DNA from: Bacteroides sp. An322
GTDB taxonomy: Bacteria > Bacteroidota > Bacteroidia > Bacteroidales > Bacteroidaceae
Length of the DNA stretch: 64,000 nucleotides
Direction of reading: 5' to 3'
Assembly: GCF_002161765.1 (NCBI RefSeq)
Contig: NZ_NFIN01000003.1
Span: forward strand, 124,001 to 188,000
The notes below the pieces were generated by a model. It was not told the origin of the DNA. It was given only the letters and a program-made list of their open reading frames with translations, and did no database searches. The position numbers were made by a program, and so were the translations under genes. Below, piece after piece: positions 33,715 to 42,938 of the stretch. Position 1 is the first letter of the stretch. Every line of letters begins with the position of its first letter.

Positions 33715-34713
33715 ATGATTTTTGCAAATATTGAATATCTGTTTTTATTGCTTTTGCTGATACCTTATATTGTTTGGTATTTCATGCGGCGGAAGAAAAC
33801 AGAACCTACCATGCAGGTTTCTACTGCCCGCATGTATATGAGTGCTCCTCGAAGCTGGAAGTTGTATTTGCTTCATGCGCCTTTTTTGTTGCGCATTGTG
33901 GCTTTCGTGATGATCGTATTGGTTTTGGCGCGTCCGCAAACCACCGATAATTGGCAAAATACGGAAATAGAGGGTATTGATATTATGTTGGCTGTCGATG
34001 TTTCTACCAGTATGCTTGCTGAAGATTTGAAACCGAACCGTTTGGAAGCGGCAAAGCAAGTGGCAGCACAATTTATTAACGGGCGTCCGAATGACAATAT
34101 CGGATTGACTATTTTTGCGGGAGAAGCTTTTACGCAATGTCCGTTGACGATTGACCATGGAGTTTTATTGAATTTATTTAATAGTATAAAAGGGGATATT
34201 GCTCAACGCGGATTAATAGAAGACGGTACTGCCATCGGTATGGGGTTAGCCAATGCTATCAGCCGTTTGAAAGACAGTAAGGCGAAGTCGAAGGTTATTA
34301 TTCTGTTGACCGACGGAAGTAACAATCGGGGAGATATTTCTCCACTTACAGCAGCTGAAATTGCCAAGCAGTTTGGCATACGTGTTTATACAATTGGTGT
34401 AGGAACAAATGGTACAGCTCCTTATCCGATGCCTACTTATGCAGGAATCCAATATGTGAATGTTCCGGTAGAAATCGATGAGCAGACGTTGATTCAAATT
34501 GCCGGTACGACAAATGGAAATTATTTCCGTGCGACGAGCAATTCGAAATTGGAAGAGGTCTATAAGGAAATTGATAAATTGGAAAAGACAAAATTAAACG
34601 TAAAGGAATTCAGCAAACGTGAAGAGGCGTATATGCCTTTTGCTTTAGTCGCATTTTTGTGTATTTTGCTGGAACTTGTTTTACGTAATACTGTATTAAA
34701 GAAAATACCCTAA
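33715..34713 (+). CDS. batA: Aerotolerance protein BatA (VWA domain)
   Basis: 332 residues. Two N-terminal membrane helices (about 5-20, 60-78), a VWA domain with MIDAS DVSTS and TDGSNN, and a C-terminal membrane helix (about 305-325). Known in B. fragilis as part of the batABCDE operon, which improves survival in oxygen and oxidative stress. 18 bases after the preceding gene. Confidence 0.88.
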   Translation: MIFANIEYLFLLLLLIPYIVWYFMRRKKTEPTMQVSTARMYMSAPRSWKLYLLHAPFLLRIVAFVMIVLVLARPQTTDNWQNTEIEGIDIMLAVDVSTSMLAEDLKPNRLEAAKQVAAQFINGRPNDNIGLTIFAGEAFTQCPLTIDHGVLLNLFNSIKGDIAQRGLIEDGTAIGMGLANAISRLKDSKAKSKVIILLTDGSNNRGDISPLTAAEIAKQFGIRVYTIGVGTNGTAPYPMPTYAGIQYVNVPVEIDEQTLIQIAGTTNGNYFRATSNSKLEEVYKEIDKLEKTKLNVKEFSKREEAYMPFALVAFLCILLELVLRNTVLKKIP

Positions 34714-34727
34714 AATCAAGAAGTGTT

Positions 34728-35753
34728 ATGTTTCGATTTGGAGAACCTATCTATTTATATTTGCTGCTTATATTGCCGATATTGGTAATTTTGTATTTGT
34801 ATTCCAATTACCGGCGGCGCAAGAAAATCCGCCAATATGGCGATCCGGAATTATTGGCACATTTGATGCCGGATGTCTCAAAATATCGTCCGGATGTGAA
34901 GTTCTGGCTAGTTTCTGCAGCCTTAACTATGGTTATTTTTATGTTGGCACGTCCTCAGTTCGGTTCTAAAATGGAGACGGTGAAACGTCAAGGTGTCGAA
35001 ACCGTTGTCGCACTTGATATATCAAATTCAATGCTGGCTGAGGATGTGGCTCCCAGCCGGTTGGAAAAATCGAAGAAACTTATTTCACGTCTTGTTGAAA
35101 CCTTTAATAACGATAAGGTTGCCATGATTGTGTTTGCGGGTGAAGCTTTCACTCAACTTCCTATAACAAGTGATTATATTTCAGCTAAAATGTTTCTTGA
35201 AACAATCACGCCTTCTTTGATTTCTACTCAAGGAACGGATATCAGAGGAGCTATTGACTTGGCTATGAAAAGTTTTACTCCGAACGAAGGGGTAGGGCGT
35301 GCAATCGTGTTGATTACGGATGGTGAAAATCATGAAGGAGGGGCTATTGAAGCGGCTCAGGAAGCTGCTAAAAAAGGTGTCCGTGTCTTTGTATTAGGAG
35401 TCGGCTCACCAGACGGTTCGCCTATCCCTACAGGTAACGGGAACGAATTCCGCCGGGATAAAGACGGCAATGTCATTGTAACAAAGTTGAATGAACAAAT
35501 GTGTCAGGAAATAGCGAAAGCAGGAAATGGCATGTATGTACGGGTAGACAACACGAACAATGCAGAACGTGCGTTGAATGCGGAAATCAATAAATTGGCA
35601 AAAGCAGATGTAGAAACACAGATATTTACGGAATTTAACGAACAGTTTCAAGTATTGGCGTGGATGGCGTTGATTCTGTTAGCCATTGATTTGATGATTT
35701 TGGAACGGAGGAATCCGTTATTCAAGAATGTGAAACTTTTTAAACAGGACTAA
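34728..35753 (+). CDS. batB: Aerotolerance protein BatB (VWA domain)
   Basis: 341 residues. Same plan as BatA: N-terminal helices (about 8-25 and 60-75), MIDAS DISNS, ITDGENHEGG and a C-terminal helix (about 311-330). It forms the paired VWA protein of the Bat complex, with BatA probably a tandem duplicate. One base separates it from batC. Confidence 0.88.
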   Translation: MFRFGEPIYLYLLLILPILVILYLYSNYRRRKKIRQYGDPELLAHLMPDVSKYRPDVKFWLVSAALTMVIFMLARPQFGSKMETVKRQGVETVVALDISNSMLAEDVAPSRLEKSKKLISRLVETFNNDKVAMIVFAGEAFTQLPITSDYISAKMFLETITPSLISTQGTDIRGAIDLAMKSFTPNEGVGRAIVLITDGENHEGGAIEAAQEAAKKGVRVFVLGVGSPDGSPIPTGNGNEFRRDKDGNVIVTKLNEQMCQEIAKAGNGMYVRVDNTNNAERALNAEINKLAKADVETQIFTEFNEQFQVLAWMALILLAIDLMILERRNPLFKNVKLFKQD

Positions 35754-35754
35754 T

Positions 35755-36453
35755 ATGTTACGGAAAGGAATTATCATACTGGGGCTTGTCTTGGTTTCGG
35801 CTTTGGCATACGGACAAAAAACGGAGCGTGATTATTTACGTAGCGGTAATAAATTGTATAAGGATAGTACATTTGTAAAAGCCGAGGTTGATTATCGCAA
35901 GGCATTGGAATTAGAACCGAAATCAACTGATGCTATCTATAATTTAGGCAATTCGCTTTTGATGCAGCAAAAGGCAAAAGAAGCGATGGAACAATATGAA
36001 GCCGCTTCACACATTGAAAAAGATAAAATGAAGCTGGCTCAGATTTATCACAATATGGGAGTGATTTTGCAATCGTCCAAACAGTTGCCACAATGTATAG
36101 AAGCATACAAAGAAGCTTTACGGAACAATCCAAAAGATGATGAGACACGCTATAATTTGGCTCTTGCGCAAAAACAATTGAAAGACCAACAACAGCAGCA
36201 GAATCAAGACCAACAACAAGAACAGAAGCAGGAGCAGAAGCAAGACGAGAAAGAACAGAATAAAGACCAACAAGACCAGCAACAGAAAGACCAGCAGCAA
36301 AACCAGCAACAGCAACAACAGCAGCAGAATCAAATGTCAAAAGAAAATGCCGAACAACTGTTGAGAGCTGCGATGCAAGACGAAAAGAATGTGCAAGATA
36401 AAGTAAAGAAAGGCATCCGGGTAGAAGGGCGGAAGCTGGAAAAAGATTGGTGA
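35755..36453 (+). CDS. batC: Aerotolerance protein BatC (TPR, Q-rich)
   Basis: 232 residues. Signal peptide (about 1-20), three TPR units (about 25-140) and a long glutamine-rich low-complexity stretch (about 142-195, encoded by CAA/CAG runs), then a short conserved basic tail. The TPRs are protein-contact surfaces in the periplasm. The Q-rich stretch explains a hydrophobic poly-Leu frame on the opposite strand, which is not a gene. Confidence 0.85.
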   Translation: MLRKGIIILGLVLVSALAYGQKTERDYLRSGNKLYKDSTFVKAEVDYRKALELEPKSTDAIYNLGNSLLMQQKAKEAMEQYEAASHIEKDKMKLAQIYHNMGVILQSSKQLPQCIEAYKEALRNNPKDDETRYNLALAQKQLKDQQQQQNQDQQQEQKQEQKQDEKEQNKDQQDQQQKDQQQNQQQQQQQQNQMSKENAEQLLRAAMQDEKNVQDKVKKGIRVEGRKLEKDW

Positions 36454-36504
36454 TTCGTAATGAAGAATAAGTAAAGAATGAAGAATTATAAAAAACAGAC
36501 ATAC

Positions 36505-38337
36505 ATGATGAGAAAATTGGTTTTCTTTCTACTGTTAGTCATAGCCGTTTTGCCGATGCAGGCAAAAGAGGATGTTACGTTGACTGCCGAAGCACCTGAT
36601 GTGGTAGTAAGCGGTGACCAGTTCCGGCTGACTTTTACAGTCAATACCCAAAAAGGGAAAGACTTTCTGGCACCTTCCATCAGCGGATTTGATGTACTGA
36701 TGGGACCGAGCCGTTCACAACAAAGCAGTACGCAAATCATTAACGGCAAGGTTTCCTCAAGCAGTGCTATTACCTATACCTATATATTGATGGCAGGAAA
36801 AGAAGGCACATATACTATTCCTGCAGCCAGTATAGAAGTGGACGGTAAAAAAATCTTTTCAAATGCACTTACTATCAAAGTGCTTCCACCCGACCAGGCA
36901 GCTGGCAATCAGCAGTCGAGGCAAGGAGGCAATGCTTCTTCATCTCGCGGACAAATAGCGGGAAGTAAAATCAGTGATAAAGACTTGTTTATTACAGCAA
37001 CAGCAGCTAAAACTACGGTCTATGAACAAGAAGCGATATTGTTGACATATAAAGTATATACATTGGTGAATTTACGACAGTTGTATGGAAAAATGCCTGA
37101 TTTGAAAGGTTTCCATACACAAGAAATAGAATTGCCACAACAGAAAACATTTTCATTGGAGCATTATAACGGACGTAATTATAATACAACAATCTGGAGT
37201 CAGTATGTCCTTTTTCCTCAACAAACGGGTAAGTTAGAAATACCTTCTATAACTTTTGAAGGGATAGTTGCGCAACAAACCATTTCGGATGACCCGTTTG
37301 ATGCATTTTTCAATGGAGGTGGATATATTGAAGTCAAAAAGAAGATTGTAACTCCCAAAGTGGTAATCAATGTCAAACCGCTTCCTGCCAAGCCTGATAA
37401 TTTCTCAGGTGGAGTAGGCGAGTTTACTATGTCATCATCAATCAATGCGAAAGAAGTCAAGACGAACGATGCTGTAACCATTAAGTTGACTATTAAGGGA
37501 GCAGGCAATATGAAACTGCTCAGTAGTCCTGAAGTGAAATTCCCTGAAGATTTTGAAGTATATGACCCTAAAGTAAATAACAATTTCGAAGTATCACGTG
37601 CGGGATTGTCTGGAACACAGACCATTGAATATTTGGCAATTCCTCGCCATGCAGGAGATTTTACGATTCCGCCGGTAGAATTTACGTATTTCGATTTGAA
37701 AAGCCGTTCATATAAAACATTGAAAACGGAAGAATATCGTCTGAAAGTAGCAAAGGGAAAAGGCAATGCAGACCAAGTAATCGCTGATTTTACGAATAAA
37801 GAAAACGTGAAAGTGTTAGGGCAAGATGTACGTTTCATTAAATTAGGTGATACAAGGTTGAGTCCGAAAGGTGAAGTTTTCTTTGGAACAACCGGTTATT
37901 GGTTGGGGTATATCATTCCGTTTATCGTTTTTGTTGCTTTGGTTATTTTCTTCCGTAAACAAGCTGCCGAGAATGCGAATGTAGCAAAGGTAAAGACTAA
38001 AAAAGCCAATAAAGTTGCAACTAAACGTATGAAACTGGCAGGAAAATTGCTTGCTGATAATAAGAAAAACGAGTTTTATGATGAAGTGCTGAAGGCTTTG
38101 TGGGGATATATTAGTGATAAACTGAGTATTCCAGTCTCACAACTTTCAAAGGATAATATTGAAGCGGAACTTACGCGGTATGGTGTGTCGGACGAGATAA
38201 CAAAAACCTTTATTAATGCATTGAATGAATGTGAATTTGCCCGCTATGCACCTGGTAATGAAAGTGAAGCAATGGATAAAGTTTATGCAACATCGGTTGA
38301 AGCAATCAGCAAGATGGAAAATAGTATTAAACATTAA
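36505..38337 (+). CDS. batD: Aerotolerance protein BatD
   Basis: 610 residues from ATG 36505; an ATG at 36478 adds nine residues before the signal peptide and is less likely. Signal peptide (about 1-20), large periplasmic beta-rich region (GPSRSQQSSTQIINGK, later AGNMKLLSSPEVKFP), a membrane helix (about 470-490, TTGYWLGYIIPFIVFVALVIFF) and a cytoplasmic helical tail. DUF4381/oxygen-tolerance protein family. Between batC and batE. Confidence 0.88.
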   Translation: MMRKLVFFLLLVIAVLPMQAKEDVTLTAEAPDVVVSGDQFRLTFTVNTQKGKDFLAPSISGFDVLMGPSRSQQSSTQIINGKVSSSSAITYTYILMAGKEGTYTIPAASIEVDGKKIFSNALTIKVLPPDQAAGNQQSRQGGNASSSRGQIAGSKISDKDLFITATAAKTTVYEQEAILLTYKVYTLVNLRQLYGKMPDLKGFHTQEIELPQQKTFSLEHYNGRNYNTTIWSQYVLFPQQTGKLEIPSITFEGIVAQQTISDDPFDAFFNGGGYIEVKKKIVTPKVVINVKPLPAKPDNFSGGVGEFTMSSSINAKEVKTNDAVTIKLTIKGAGNMKLLSSPEVKFPEDFEVYDPKVNNNFEVSRAGLSGTQTIEYLAIPRHAGDFTIPPVEFTYFDLKSRSYKTLKTEEYRLKVAKGKGNADQVIADFTNKENVKVLGQDVRFIKLGDTRLSPKGEVFFGTTGYWLGYIIPFIVFVALVIFFRKQAAENANVAKVKTKKANKVATKRMKLAGKLLADNKKNEFYDEVLKALWGYISDKLSIPVSQLSKDNIEAELTRYGVSDEITKTFINALNECEFARYAPGNESEAMDKVYATSVEAISKMENSIKH

Positions 38338-38360
38338 AAATGGATAGGAGAGGATTATAT

Positions 38361-39113
38361 ATGAAAAAACTGTCTATTTTGTTGGCTGTATTTCTGATAA
38401 GTACAGTACAAATGGCTTTTGCCGCAACAAAAGCAGATGCCGATCAGGCTTATCAAGAAAATAAGTTTGCCGAAGCGATTACTGCATACGAATCAATTCT
38501 GGAAACAGAAGGTGAATCGGCTGACATCTATTATAATTTGGGAAATTGCTATTACAAAACAAAAAATATAGCCAAAGCTGTTTTGAATTATGAGCGTGCA
38601 TTGCTTTTAAATCCAGGCGATGCCGACATCCGTTTTAATTTGGATTTGGCAAGGAGTAAGACTGTTGACCAAATTACTCCAACCAGCGAAGTTTTTATTG
38701 TAACATGGGTAAGAGACATTACAAATCTGATGAGTGAAAAAGGGTGGGGAACTACAGCAATTGTTTCCTTTTTGCTTTTGCTGGCAGGCTTGGCATTGTA
38801 CATTTTCGGCAACCGCATTGTATTAAAGAAAATAGGATTTATTGGAGCCGTTGTTTTTCTGATAACTTGTGTTTGCGCTAATTGCTTTGCAAACGGACAG
38901 AAAGATAAAGTCGTCAATCGGACAGGGGCTATTGTTATGTCTCCCACTATTACAGTCAAAAGTACGCCTAATGAAAGCGGAACTGACTTGTTTGTGCTTC
39001 ACGAAGGAACAAAAGTCTATATAGAAGACGATTCGATGAAAGATTGGAAAGAAATCCGTCTGGAAGATGGGAAAGAAGGATGGCTCCCGACTTCTGCTAT
39101 CGAAGTAATATAA
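38361..39113 (+). CDS. batE: Aerotolerance protein BatE (TPR-SH3)
   Basis: 250 residues from ATG 38361, which puts the signal peptide MKKLSILLAVFL first; ATG 38340 is in frame but adds a charged leader. Two TPRs (about 25-95), two membrane helices (about 130-150, 158-175) and a C-terminal bacterial SH3 domain (PTITVKSTPNESGTDLFVLHEGTKV) that may touch peptidoglycan. Confidence 0.85.
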   Translation: MKKLSILLAVFLISTVQMAFAATKADADQAYQENKFAEAITAYESILETEGESADIYYNLGNCYYKTKNIAKAVLNYERALLLNPGDADIRFNLDLARSKTVDQITPTSEVFIVTWVRDITNLMSEKGWGTTAIVSFLLLLAGLALYIFGNRIVLKKIGFIGAVVFLITCVCANCFANGQKDKVVNRTGAIVMSPTITVKSTPNESGTDLFVLHEGTKVYIEDDSMKDWKEIRLEDGKEGWLPTSAIEVI

Positions 39114-39129
39114 TTGGATAGAAATAAGT

Positions 39130-39837
39130 ATGGATATACAGCAACTGATAGAATTAGACCGCGATTTGCTATTAAGCTGGAACGGGAGTGAATCTTTGTT
39201 TTGGGATGGATTCATGTGGATTGTTTCTGACACTAAAACATGGGTGTTAGCTGCTATTGTGTTGCTGTATATCATTTTTAAAAATACGAAATTTGCGCAT
39301 GGTGTGCTTATTTTGGTAATGATAGCTCTGACTATTACAATGGCAGACCAGTTTGCTTCAGGTTTATGTAAGCCATATTTCGAACGTTTCCGACCGGCTC
39401 AAGATCCCGAGTTAATGTATTTAGTAGATGTAGTAAATAGCTATAGGGGAGGGCGTTATGGATTCATATCAAGCCATGCCGCAAACACGTTTGCTTTTGC
39501 TTTGTTTATATCGTTATTAATTCGTAACGGGTGGCTAACGTGGGTTATGTTTTTGTGGGCTGCAATCCCTTCTTTTTCTCGTATTTATTTAGGTGTCCAT
39601 TATCCTGGCGATGTTTTATGTGGTGCTTTAGCCGGGTGTGTTGTTGCCCTGTTAGTTTATTGGCTTTATCATTTTATAGCCCGGAAATATTTTGAATCTC
39701 CTCAGTATATATCTAAACAATATACATCAAGCGGATTTGAAACGATTGATATACATATATTTTATATTGCTTTGCTTGTGACATGCATGTATATCATTGT
39801 TGCGGCAATGGTTGTATCTAAAGGACTCCATTTTTGA
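39130..39837 (+). CDS. PAP2-family membrane phosphatase
   Basis: 235 residues, five or six membrane helices. The three PAP2 motifs are present: K-x6-RP (KPYFERFRP), SSHAAN with the histidine acting in catalysis, and SRIYLGVHYPGD. Substrates in the family include undecaprenyl pyrophosphate, phosphatidylglycerophosphate and lipid A phosphates. 16 bases after batE, so probably read from the same transcript. Confidence 0.9.
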   Translation: MDIQQLIELDRDLLLSWNGSESLFWDGFMWIVSDTKTWVLAAIVLLYIIFKNTKFAHGVLILVMIALTITMADQFASGLCKPYFERFRPAQDPELMYLVDVVNSYRGGRYGFISSHAANTFAFALFISLLIRNGWLTWVMFLWAAIPSFSRIYLGVHYPGDVLCGALAGCVVALLVYWLYHFIARKYFESPQYISKQYTSSGFETIDIHIFYIALLVTCMYIIVAAMVVSKGLHF

Positions 39838-39956
39838 TGAATTTGGCTTATAGAATTAAAAAACGGACAGATTTGTTTGCCAATTCATTTTCTTTCATTA
39901 TATTTATATCGTGAATCAGTAAAGACATTCGTTTAACTTTAAAATTTTTGATTACT

Positions 39957-40214
39957 ATGAACAGAACGATAACTTTTAATGAATTACGGAAAATAAAGGA
40001 TTCATTGCCAAGCGGGAGTATGCACCGTATCGCAGACGAATTGAATTTAAGTGTGGAAACGGTGCGTAATTTTTTTGGCGGACATAATTTTAAGGATGGG
40101 AAAAGCGTTGGTATCCATTTAGAACCGGGACCTGATGGAGGACTGGTAATGTTGGATGACACGACGGTGCTGGATAGGGCGATTGCGATTCTGAAAGAGC
40201 AGCAAAATGCCTGA
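39957..40214 (+). CDS. Small HTH DNA-binding protein
   Basis: 85 residues from ATG 39957; an in-frame TTG at 39948 is a less likely start. SGSMHRIADELNLSVETVRNFFGG (split here across 17-40) is a clear helix-turn-helix resembling the AsnC/phage type. It is a stand-alone small regulator without an effector domain, of a type conserved in Bacteroidales. Target unknown. Confidence 0.78.
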   Translation: MNRTITFNELRKIKDSLPSGSMHRIADELNLSVETVRNFFGGHNFKDGKSVGIHLEPGPDGGLVMLDDTTVLDRAIAILKEQQNA

Positions 40215-40220
40215 TACTTT

Positions 40221-40267
40221 TACCACAGAGCATACAGAGATAATCTGTTAAATCTGTGGTATGTTTT
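40221..40267 (+). terminator. Terminator-like hairpin of CACAGAG repeat type
   Basis: TACCACAGA (40221-40229) pairs with TCTGTGGTA (40253-40261), with an inner ACAGA/TCTGT pair, followed by TGTTTTTTAT. The arms resemble those of the larger repeats at 58269 and 60341. Confidence 0.6.
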
Positions 40268-40296
40268 TTATATATAAACCTTTAAATTTTTGAGTT

Positions 40297-41424
40297 ATGG
40301 AAGATAAACTTATTACATTAGCTATTCTGACGTACTCGAAAGCTCAAATCCTACAATCCGTATTGGAAAATGAAGGAATAGAGTCGTATATTCACAATGT
40401 CAATTTGATTCAGCCGGTTATTTCATCGGGTGTCCGAGTACGAATTAAGGAAAGTGATTTGCCTCAGGCTTTAAAAATCATAGAGAGTTCCTCATGGCTG
40501 TCTTCTGAAATATTGCAGGAAGAATCGCCTGAACCGGCAAAGGCTTCGCATGTATTGATTCCTATTGATTTTTCGGCTTATTCATTGAAAGCTTGCGATT
40601 TTGGCTTCCGTGTTGCTGCAAAAATGCAGGTTGAAGTGGTTCTATTACATGTGCATTTCACACCTATTTATATTCCGAGTCTGCAATATTCGACAGACCA
40701 TTACGGAATACCGCCAATAGAAAATTCCGCAAGCATAAGAAGTGTAATAGAAACGATTCACAAGGAATTGGATGATTTGGTAAAAGTGATTGACAAGAAA
40801 ATAGAAGATGGGATTTATCCAAAGGTAAAATATACGTGTATGTTGCGTGAGGGGGTACCTGAAGAAGAAATTTTGAGCTATGCCCGTCATGAAAAACCAC
40901 TCATCATTGTCATGGGTACACGTGGAGAGCATCAGAAAGACTTGGAATTGATAGGGAGTGTTACAGCTGAGGTTATAGAGCGGAGTCCGGTATTTGTTTA
41001 TGCAATTCCGGAACAAGCTCCTTCAAAATCAATAGAAGATATTCATAAGGTCGCTTTGTTTACAAGCTTTGACCAGCGTGATTTGATTGCTTTTGATTCT
41101 TTGATAACGACATTCAAAGACAATCATTTTGAAGTGACATTTATCCATATCAATTCGCATGAACAAAAGCGTACATGGAATGAAATAACGCTTGCTGGTA
41201 TCAAAGAATATTTCAAAAAGCAATATCCACAATTGGAATTTAACTACTTGACTGTAGATGAAGAACATTTGTTGAATAATCTTGACCAGTTTGTGCAAGA
41301 AAATAAGATAGATGTGATTTGTACTTCCAATTACAAGCGGAATATTTTTGCCCGTTTGTTCAATCCAAGTATAGCGCGTAAGATGTTATTCCATGCTAAT
41401 ACACCGCTTTTGGTAATCAAATAG
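40297..41424 (+). CDS. DUF2007 plus tandem universal stress protein domains
   Basis: 375 residues. Residues about 1-68 (ITLAILTYSKAQILQSVLENEGIESY) match the DUF2007 signal-transducing domain; two UspA folds follow (HVLIPIDFSAYSLKACDFG at about 85, with IIVMGTRGEHQ; second from about 248). UspA proteins bind ATP or other nucleotides and respond to stress. The DUF2007-USP-USP order is unusual enough to note. Confidence 0.85.
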   Translation: MEDKLITLAILTYSKAQILQSVLENEGIESYIHNVNLIQPVISSGVRVRIKESDLPQALKIIESSSWLSSEILQEESPEPAKASHVLIPIDFSAYSLKACDFGFRVAAKMQVEVVLLHVHFTPIYIPSLQYSTDHYGIPPIENSASIRSVIETIHKELDDLVKVIDKKIEDGIYPKVKYTCMLREGVPEEEILSYARHEKPLIIVMGTRGEHQKDLELIGSVTAEVIERSPVFVYAIPEQAPSKSIEDIHKVALFTSFDQRDLIAFDSLITTFKDNHFEVTFIHINSHEQKRTWNEITLAGIKEYFKKQYPQLEFNYLTVDEEHLLNNLDQFVQENKIDVICTSNYKRNIFARLFNPSIARKMLFHANTPLLVIK

Positions 41425-41454
41425 ATTAAAGAATTTATAATTTTCTTAGAATAG

Positions 41455-41495
41455 AAAAGGAGCACTATGGATATAAGAAGTAGTGCTCCTTTTTT
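41455..41495 (+). terminator. Terminator of USP gene
   Basis: Perfect 13-bp stem AAAAGGAGCACTA/TAGTGCTCCTTTT followed by T residues. Confidence 0.88.
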
Positions 41496-41615
41496 AATAA
41501 ACTACCTTTATTCTCGGATACTTTCCGTATTTTATTTATAATTAAACATAATGATGATTATAATAAAGCTGGATAAGGTTGTTAAGTTATTGATTTATAA
41601 ATATAAAGTCATTAA

Positions 41616-41662
41616 ATACAACAGGTCCGGAATCTTTATTCTAAATTCCGGACCTGTTGTAT
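41616..41662 (-). terminator. Terminator of TPR protein gene
   Basis: Perfect 18-bp inverted repeat (41616-41633, 41645-41662) centred on an 11-base loop, 23 bases past the stop of the leftward gene. The 120 bases before it (41496-41615) are AT-rich and hold nothing recognisable. Confidence 0.8.
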
Positions 41663-41684
41663 ATTTTGTTGAGGATATTAAATC

Positions 41685-42902
41685 TTATTGAACTAATTCT
41701 TTTTCCAAAGCATCATATTCGGCTTTGTTCAGTTTCCAATAGATGTTCAGCAAATATTGTCCCCATAATTGTTTGTTGTCTGGTGCCAATTCTTTTGCCT
41801 TTTCATAATTAGGAGCTGCTTTTTCGTAAAGCTCTTTGATTTTTGCTTCATTAGCAGCATATTTGGGATCATCCATAGAGATTTTACTGTTTTCTTCTAC
41901 GATGCTTTGTGCCGGGAAGAAATAGCAATCTCCGATTTTAGAATATGCTTCAGCTACGAATTTGTCATTCTTTGCAATAATAGAATTGAAAGTTGCGACT
42001 GCTGCATCGTAATCTTTCTTTTCATATTGCAATACGCCTTTTACATACAAGAAATACGGAGTTTCATTCTTTGCCAAAACTTGGTCGATTTCAGTCAACG
42101 CTACATCAACTTGACCTTTTTGAATATAATAATCCATCAGATTTCCGATGAAATATTCTTGGTTCGGGAATTTCTCAGTACCTTCTTTGATAGCAGCCAG
42201 CCATTGTACAGAATCGGTTTGTTCACCTTTTCCGTATGCTTCTGCCAAGCACATCAAAGCTCTGTAACCTTCTTCTTTATGAGTCTTTCCGATTGTTGCA
42301 TATTTAACGACAGCTGCTTTGTCATCCAAAGAATTTGCAGCCAATGCAGCGTAGCAAGCAATCAACGGAGTCAATGTATCGTTTTTCACTGCATCTACAT
42401 CAGCAAACATCGGATTTTGTGCAGCATCTACATACAAACCGAAATATTTCAAGGCATCGGCATAATTGCCGCTATTGTAAGCGTCAGAACCGCCATTGGT
42501 CAAGTTCGGGCGTACAGCTGCCAAATTCTTAGCTAAGCTCTTGCTTTCTTTCAGTTTCTTCAATTCACCGCTTTCTACTTTAGCCTGTTCGATTTCATAG
42601 CACTTAGTGTAATATTCGAACATCTTAACAAGGCTATTGTACAATTTAGTCGTATCAGCTTGTCCGCCAGGCAGATACAGCTTCATATTTTCATCATCAT
42701 AGATAGACTTCTGAAAATCACCTGCCAATTTCCAAGTTGCAGGGTCATTAGCCGTAGAAGGGTCAACCAAAGCGGGTTCGATTATCTTAGCCGCTTCTTC
42801 CGGATTGCTCTTTGCTTTTTTAGCTTCTTTCACTACACTTTCTTGTGCTGAGATAGTGAATGCAGCAAAGAACAGAGCTGTGGTTAATAAAACTTTTTTC
42901 AT
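41685..42902 (-). CDS. Periplasmic TPR-repeat protein
   Basis: 405 residues. A signal peptide (MKKVLLTTALFFAAF, cleaved near SAQ at about 20) leads into repeated helical TPR-like hairpins, e.g. DAYNSGNYADALKYFGLYVDAAQ and VLQYEKKDYDAAVATFN. Bacteroidetes homologues are annotated only as TPR proteins. Located 36 bases downstream of gyrA in the same direction, so it may share a transcript. Confidence 0.8.
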   Translation of the reverse strand: MKKVLLTTALFFAAFTISAQESVVKEAKKAKSNPEEAAKIIEPALVDPSTANDPATWKLAGDFQKSIYDDENMKLYLPGGQADTTKLYNSLVKMFEYYTKCYEIEQAKVESGELKKLKESKSLAKNLAAVRPNLTNGGSDAYNSGNYADALKYFGLYVDAAQNPMFADVDAVKNDTLTPLIACYAALAANSLDDKAAVVKYATIGKTHKEEGYRALMCLAEAYGKGEQTDSVQWLAAIKEGTEKFPNQEYFIGNLMDYYIQKGQVDVALTEIDQVLAKNETPYFLYVKGVLQYEKKDYDAAVATFNSIIAKNDKFVAEAYSKIGDCYFFPAQSIVEENSKISMDDPKYAANEAKIKELYEKAAPNYEKAKELAPDNKQLWGQYLLNIYWKLNKAEYDALEKELVQ

Positions 42903-42938
42903 AACTGCTTTTAATTTTAATAATACAAACTATTTATT

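Noticed and set aside
36118-36333. Poly-leucine frame on the minus strand
   Set aside because: It is the mirror of the CAA/CAG glutamine repeats of batC.
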